Notes under the pieces: model-generated | Databases searched by the model: none | What the model was told of the DNA's origin: nothing | What the model saw: only the letters and a program-made list of their open reading frames with translations | Made by a program: the position numbers and the translations under genes | Part shown: positions 60,201-64,000 of the stretch, in pieces | How the letters are laid out: every line of letters begins with the position of its first letter | Position numbering within the stretch: the stretch's first letter is position 1 | Assembly: GCA_903813345.2 (NCBI GenBank) | Contig: CAIIXF020000005.1 | Coordinates: forward strand, 37,267,375-37,331,374 | DNA from: Owenia fusiformis | Taxonomy: Eukaryota > Annelida > Polychaeta > Sabellida > Oweniidae | Direction of reading: 5' to 3' | Length of the DNA stretch: 64,000 nucleotides

Positions 60201-62222
60201 GTTATATAGCATAAGTATATTATAGATCGTCACACATTTATAAAAGGGTGATTTTCATTTTGACAAATCAATTCCACATTTATGGGTGAAGTTTCGGGAT
60301 CTTCTATTTGTGAATAATAAGGAAAAATTGGCATCTAAATTTCCCCATAACGTAATAGCACACAGCTTGGCATATGAAATATCCTACAAATGAAACAAAG
60401 CAAGACAAACCGGTTTCTAATACAAGGATTTATATTGGCTTTTGTACATGTATTCTTTGAACGCAATCACTCTTTGGATAACGTTTTCAAAATCATTATA
60501 AACGGATTACTTTATCTCAAAGACAATTTCAATAAACTGGATTTTACAGAACTCCCCTTATTTCTTAAAAATGGACTGATCCAGTTGATTCGCCTGGAGC
60601 CGCCATATTGTTTTTATACGGGATGCTAATCGGAACCCTTTAAACTGAATCACGTGATCTAATTATGCGCAATGACTTATACATTATTTCTGTTGCAGTG
60701 TTGCGACAGCCAGTCAGATTGCGACTTCTTAATCGGGGAAATGCTAACTGCTTATCTCAGGGGGTAAAAAGTAAGAATATATTCTGGATTTTGAAGCCCT
60801 GTGATCGGAGGATGCATCGATTGATATCCAGTAAAACCTGTGTATATGGAACACTCTTCCTACTGACCAATATTGTTCTTTGTAGACAGGTGTTCTGTTC
60901 CATACAGTGAGGATACATTAACATGTTAATAGTCATTGGGACTTTGCACTTTTGAAAAATGTTCCATAGAGGTGTTCATTACAGAAAGGCGTTCCATCTG
61001 GCAGGTTTTACTGTATCTTGATGCCACTAAACAAATGAAAACATCCTAAATAAAATCTGTTAACTTTATTTCAGCTTGTGTCGAACCCTCACCAGTTTGA
61101 TGTCATGGTGATGCCAAATCTTTATGGAAACATAGTTGATAATCTCGCTGCAGGACTAATAGGTGGTGCAGGCGTCACCCCTGGCGAGAGTTACTCAAAT
61201 AACGTTGCCATATTTGAACCTGTGAGTAAAGCAATATAAACACTTTAGCAGTCTGGATTTGTACATAAACCATGCCAACTCAACTTCTCTCTAAAAAAAC
61301 ATTCACATTAATGAAAATTATAATTTTATACATAAGTATGGTTGAAAGTCACACCAGCAAAATTCTCTTTAAAACAGAAATTTAAATCAGAGAAAATGGC
61401 TCTATACGAGCTGCAATTGAACCCCTGTATATATCTCTTGTTTCCAGGGTGCTAGACATCCCTTTGCTGAGGGTCTGGGTAAGAATATAGCTAACCCTAC
61501 TGGAATCCTCATGTGCGCTGCCAACATGCTCCGTCACATGAATCTCAGCTTTTATGCCAAAGTGGTTGAAGAGGCAGTAGGGAAAACAATCAAGTCAGGG
61601 AAGGTAAGAAAAACAAAAAAATGATTTCTATGTCAATACCAGTCTCCAACTTTTTTGTGGACTGATGTTGGTGTTTGGCGTCTTAAACAAATGGCAGGTG
61701 GTGCAATTTTGTAATTAAATCCTTGTTTCTTATATATGAAGTACAGTAAAAACTGTGTAGTGAAATGAACCAGGTATCTCAACATTTGGAGGTTTTCTAC
61801 TTACAGAGGTTCATTTACATTAAGTTGCTGGCTAATTGTCCCACTAATGGAACCAAGTTTTACTGTACACACACAACATTCAATGTTTTAAATGTAACTG
61901 CTACTAGTATTATAAAATAAACTGACCCTAAAAAACATTCTCCTAAAAATCCTTAGAAAAACTGAATTTCTGGTTTAAGTACATTAGTCTACCACCAGTT
62001 GTGATATAAGTGGTGTAAACATTAACCTGTATTTTATCTTTGCAATGGTTAAAGTGATAAACTTTCACAATAACATTTTAACATATGTGTAACTAGTTGT
62101 TGGAAGAATTGAGATTCACATTATATTACATTATATTAATTTGTTTTCAGGTGAGGACACCAGACATGGGAGGATATTCTACAAACAGTGACCTTACAAA
62201 TATGATCATCAGAAATCTATAA
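54266..62222 (+). CDS. IDH3B: Isocitrate dehydrogenase [NAD] subunit beta, mitochondrial
   Basis: Exons 54266-54307, 56903-57108, 57870-58010, 58454-58586, 59042-59175, 59509-59611, 61075-61221, 61448-61603, 62151-62222 give 1134 nt, 377 residues (vertebrate IDH3B is about 385). It is a subunit of the TCA-cycle enzyme oxidising isocitrate to 2-oxoglutarate with NAD+. Residues 1-40 are Arg-rich, transit-peptide-like ([14 protein letters not shown] in exon 1). Family marks: [80 protein letters not shown] and [15 protein letters not shown]. The beta-type features (SEVQ after exon 2, HKANIM, CCMQ) separate it from alpha and gamma. The exon 1 assignment rests on splice phase and presequence character. 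Confidence 0.92.
54454..54694. mobile_element. 241-bp MITE, TACAGTTGGGGACA ends
   Basis: TACAGTTGGGGACAAAAATA at 54454 is inverted at 54694 over about 30 bp (one mismatch), with TA at the borders. AT-rich interior. It stands 146 bp after IDH3B exon 1 and ends five bases before the next repeat block. Confidence 0.75.
54699..55749. repeat. Higher-order tandem repeat flanked by ~110-bp inverted repeats
   Basis: The left arm (TTGCAAGACTAGCC ... AAGTAGCGCAAGGATCCTGC) is inverted at the right end (GTCTTGCAA at 55741-55749). Between them 39-bp units (GCCTGGTATGACCGTGACAA...TATAGTAYTGCAAG) run at 54841, 54880 and 54919, then a 72-bp variant at 54958 with GGTAATGTAGAAATTTA. The pattern 3 x 39 plus about 70 repeats from 55030 and, shorter, from about 55217 to 55370. 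The 125-residue minus-strand frame is open only because 39 is divisible by three. Confidence 0.75.
56696..56880. mobile_element. MITE, GCCCGTAGCCAG ends
   Basis: CAGGCCCGTAGCCAG at 56696 is inverted as CTGGCTACGGGCAAG at about 56864-56878, around a C-tract and repeated CCCCCCTGGAAAAAGCTCCC-like text. It abuts IDH3B exon 2 (56903), only about 25 bp from its acceptor, and opens a long in-frame stretch upstream that is not part of the protein. Confidence 0.65.
60829..61013. mobile_element. Short pogo/Tigger-like MITE, CAGTAAAACCTG ends
   Basis: CAGTAAAACCTG at 60829-60840 is inverted at 61002-61013. The interior has repeated TGTTCCATA / GGAACAC words. It lies 61 bp before IDH3B exon 7. CAGTRAAACCTGTRTA ends are typical of pogo/Tigger-type elements; a related end occurs at 10888. 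Confidence 0.6.
61742..61867. mobile_element. Second, smaller pogo/Tigger-like MITE
   Basis: TACAGTAAAAACTGTGTAG at 61742 and the complement TACAGTAAAACTTGGTTCC at 61867 are inverted. About 126 bp, in the intron between IDH3B exons 8 and 9, same family as 60829-61013. Confidence 0.6.
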
Positions 62223-63015
62223 CAGTTAAACTTTTCTCAAGGACCAGGGTCAAATATATCTGTGTGTCATTTATGTGAGATACATGTACATGGGGAGGGG
62301 TGGTTTCCAGCAATGTGTTACTAGCTGCGAGTAAATTTTTGAAAAATCATTTGTTCTACAATAGTTTCAGCATCTTATCTTAGTAGCCTGTTTTGAAAAA
62401 CGTACAAGTGTTTTGGATTTTTATGAAATTCTTAAGGAAAAAATTGAAGAATTTGGACATATCTGCATCTTAAATATTATATTTTTCATATTTGATCAAT
62501 ATCTCATATATGAAATGGGGTCTTGTCATGTCTATTAATGGCTTCCAACATTTTACACAACATAAACTTTGGTGCCATTTTAAATTACACACACTGACAT
62601 TTTGAGCCATCCTCAAGATAAATATTTGGTTATCTGCACTCAGTACATGTTAAAATGTTAATTGTCTATTTGATACAACCACTGTTTGTTGGATTTTTTA
62701 CATAAAGTTTTATCTTCATATATTATTGAAACATATCTCTTCTATATACAGTCTGGACTGCTGGTCACATTTTGTCTACATATGTGTTTACCACTTGTTA
62801 TGAGATTGTTGTTATTAAAATATTGTTACTAGATTTAATGAAATTGTACTGGTAGCCTAGTATATAGCACATGTCTTGTATAATATTACTTTGAGAAACA
62901 TACTTTGATAAAACCACACTTTACAAAATACTATTTCTTTTCAACACATTGTTGTAGTAACTTGAGAAAACTTGTGCAATTATCATGACAATATGGAATG
63001 TTATTTATATTGTGT

Positions 63016-63021
63016 AATAAA
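63016..63021 (+). other. Candidate IDH3B poly(A) signal
   Basis: AATAAA lies about 795 bases after the IDH3B stop, within uninterrupted non-coding sequence. From 63021 to the end of the window I see no gene or element; the short minus-strand frame at 63420 has no support. Confidence 0.4.
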
Positions 63022-64000
63022 TTATATTAAGACCAACTATTATAATTTCTGTTGATTTGTAATGCACCACCAAGATTTTGAGATCCACAGTTGGGAAGGG
63101 GAGGTGATTTTGACAGAATAAAAATTGGTCTGTAAAATTTCCAACCTTGGACCAATCTAATGAGCCAAATTCCCTAAACCTTGGATCAATATGAATTTCA
63201 AAAGGCCCTACTCCTAGGGCAAAGTACTATTTTATAATCCTATCCTCTGTTTACAATACTCAAATCTTCTAAATAACCATCCCACATTGGTTGGTCTCAT
63301 GCAAACAGTTGAGTGCTTCAGCTAGAATGTACGTCAAAAGTTCAATATGACAGGTACTAATCTGCCAATCAGTGGATTTCTGTGAGAATATTGAATTTTT
63401 AAGAAGATCAGAATTCAAATCATCTGAAAATCTTGAGGAGGCTCCTGAAATTAAAATTAATTAAGATCATCCATCCTATAGTCTGTCCATGATATATCAT
63501 CTTTGGGTCAATACGATAAGCTGTCTCGGGAATTTCTGGAATTAAACTCCCAGCCAAAATATCAACTCTGTTATTTCGAGAGAACTCTTGACAATATCTT
63601 GGTAAATACATGCCATAGTGACACTAATATAGACAAAAAGGCATTCAAAAGTGTGCTTCAGCAGACATAAAAAACTGGTAAAATCAGACAAATTAAACTT
63701 CAATCCTGAGTCCACCAAATTAAATAGCCGCCAATATTTAAAACATCATTTCTGCCAAATCAATTAGCCTCAAGTTAAGTGTATCTACAGTCAGAATTGT
63801 ATTGGCCATAGAATAACCTCAAAATCCTGAACCTCATATAGGATAACTACTATGTCCCCACTATTCGGTGATGAAATAATAAAAGGAAAACACATCTCAT
63901 AATTTATTATTATATATATAATCATATCATTATATTTACTTGAAAAATTATATCTACATGTACATTAAACTTGTTATATTTTACAATAATCATGAATTCA

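Overview
The window is low-GC, intron-rich eukaryotic DNA. It has short exons with GT/AG borders, phase-1 extracellular modules, a NAD-dependent isocitrate dehydrogenase subunit, and dense miniature DNA transposons of mariner type. The gene content (GABA-B-type receptor, Ig/sushi receptor, death-domain membrane protein) points to a bilaterian animal, most likely a marine invertebrate. I cannot place it more finely from sequence alone.

Five multi-exon genes were assembled by hand. In each, the exons join in one open frame with compatible phases. (1) 1135-18787, minus strand: an 18-exon GABA-B-receptor-like class C GPCR of 772 residues, complete from signal peptide to stop. (2) 23196-44196, plus strand: an 8-exon type I receptor (signal peptide, one Ig, one sushi, one membrane helix, cytoplasmic tail with a duplicated LYPxL exon), 392 residues, with one 15.6 kb intron. 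(3) 47969-50545, plus strand: a 7-exon protein with signal peptide, death domain, membrane helix, second death domain. It is the best candidate here for an undescribed system, because the two death domains flank a single predicted helix. (4) 52346-54199, minus strand: an AhpD-type peroxidase-related enzyme of 238 residues with a Glu/CxxCxxxH active site. (5) 54266-62222, plus strand: isocitrate dehydrogenase [NAD] subunit beta, 377 residues, 9 exons. Genes 4 and 5 are head to head with 66 bp between start codons, holding a perfect CRE palindrome fused to an inverted CCAAT box. A further small exon-like region (51635-51923) is unassigned and may carry a frameshift.

The rest is mostly repeats. 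Genes 1 and 2 carry many non-autonomous elements in their introns. The introns of gene 1 hold elements with TACAGGGTGTC-type ends at 4371-5754, 9387-10285 and 12212-12918, a 2.2 kb long-inverted-repeat element at 7174-9378, and an unusual element at 17369-18164 with an 11-bp phased GTTC array. Between genes 1 and 2 (18788-23195) lie a nested transposon (20902-21779 inside 20554-21948) and a tandem-repeat block with perfect DR1 nuclear-receptor half-site pairs. The long intron of gene 2 holds a string of MITEs and an intact mariner-like transposase (30389-31456) nested inside an older MITE. Intron 1 of gene 5 holds a MITE and a higher-order tandem repeat flanked by about 110 bp inverted repeats.

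Genes 4 and 5 may be co-regulated from one promoter and both have candidate mitochondrial presequences. Genes 2 and 3 lie in tandem and are both membrane proteins with signalling or sorting features, which suggests an immune-type receptor neighbourhood; this is inference. No rRNA, tRNA or CRISPR array was seen.
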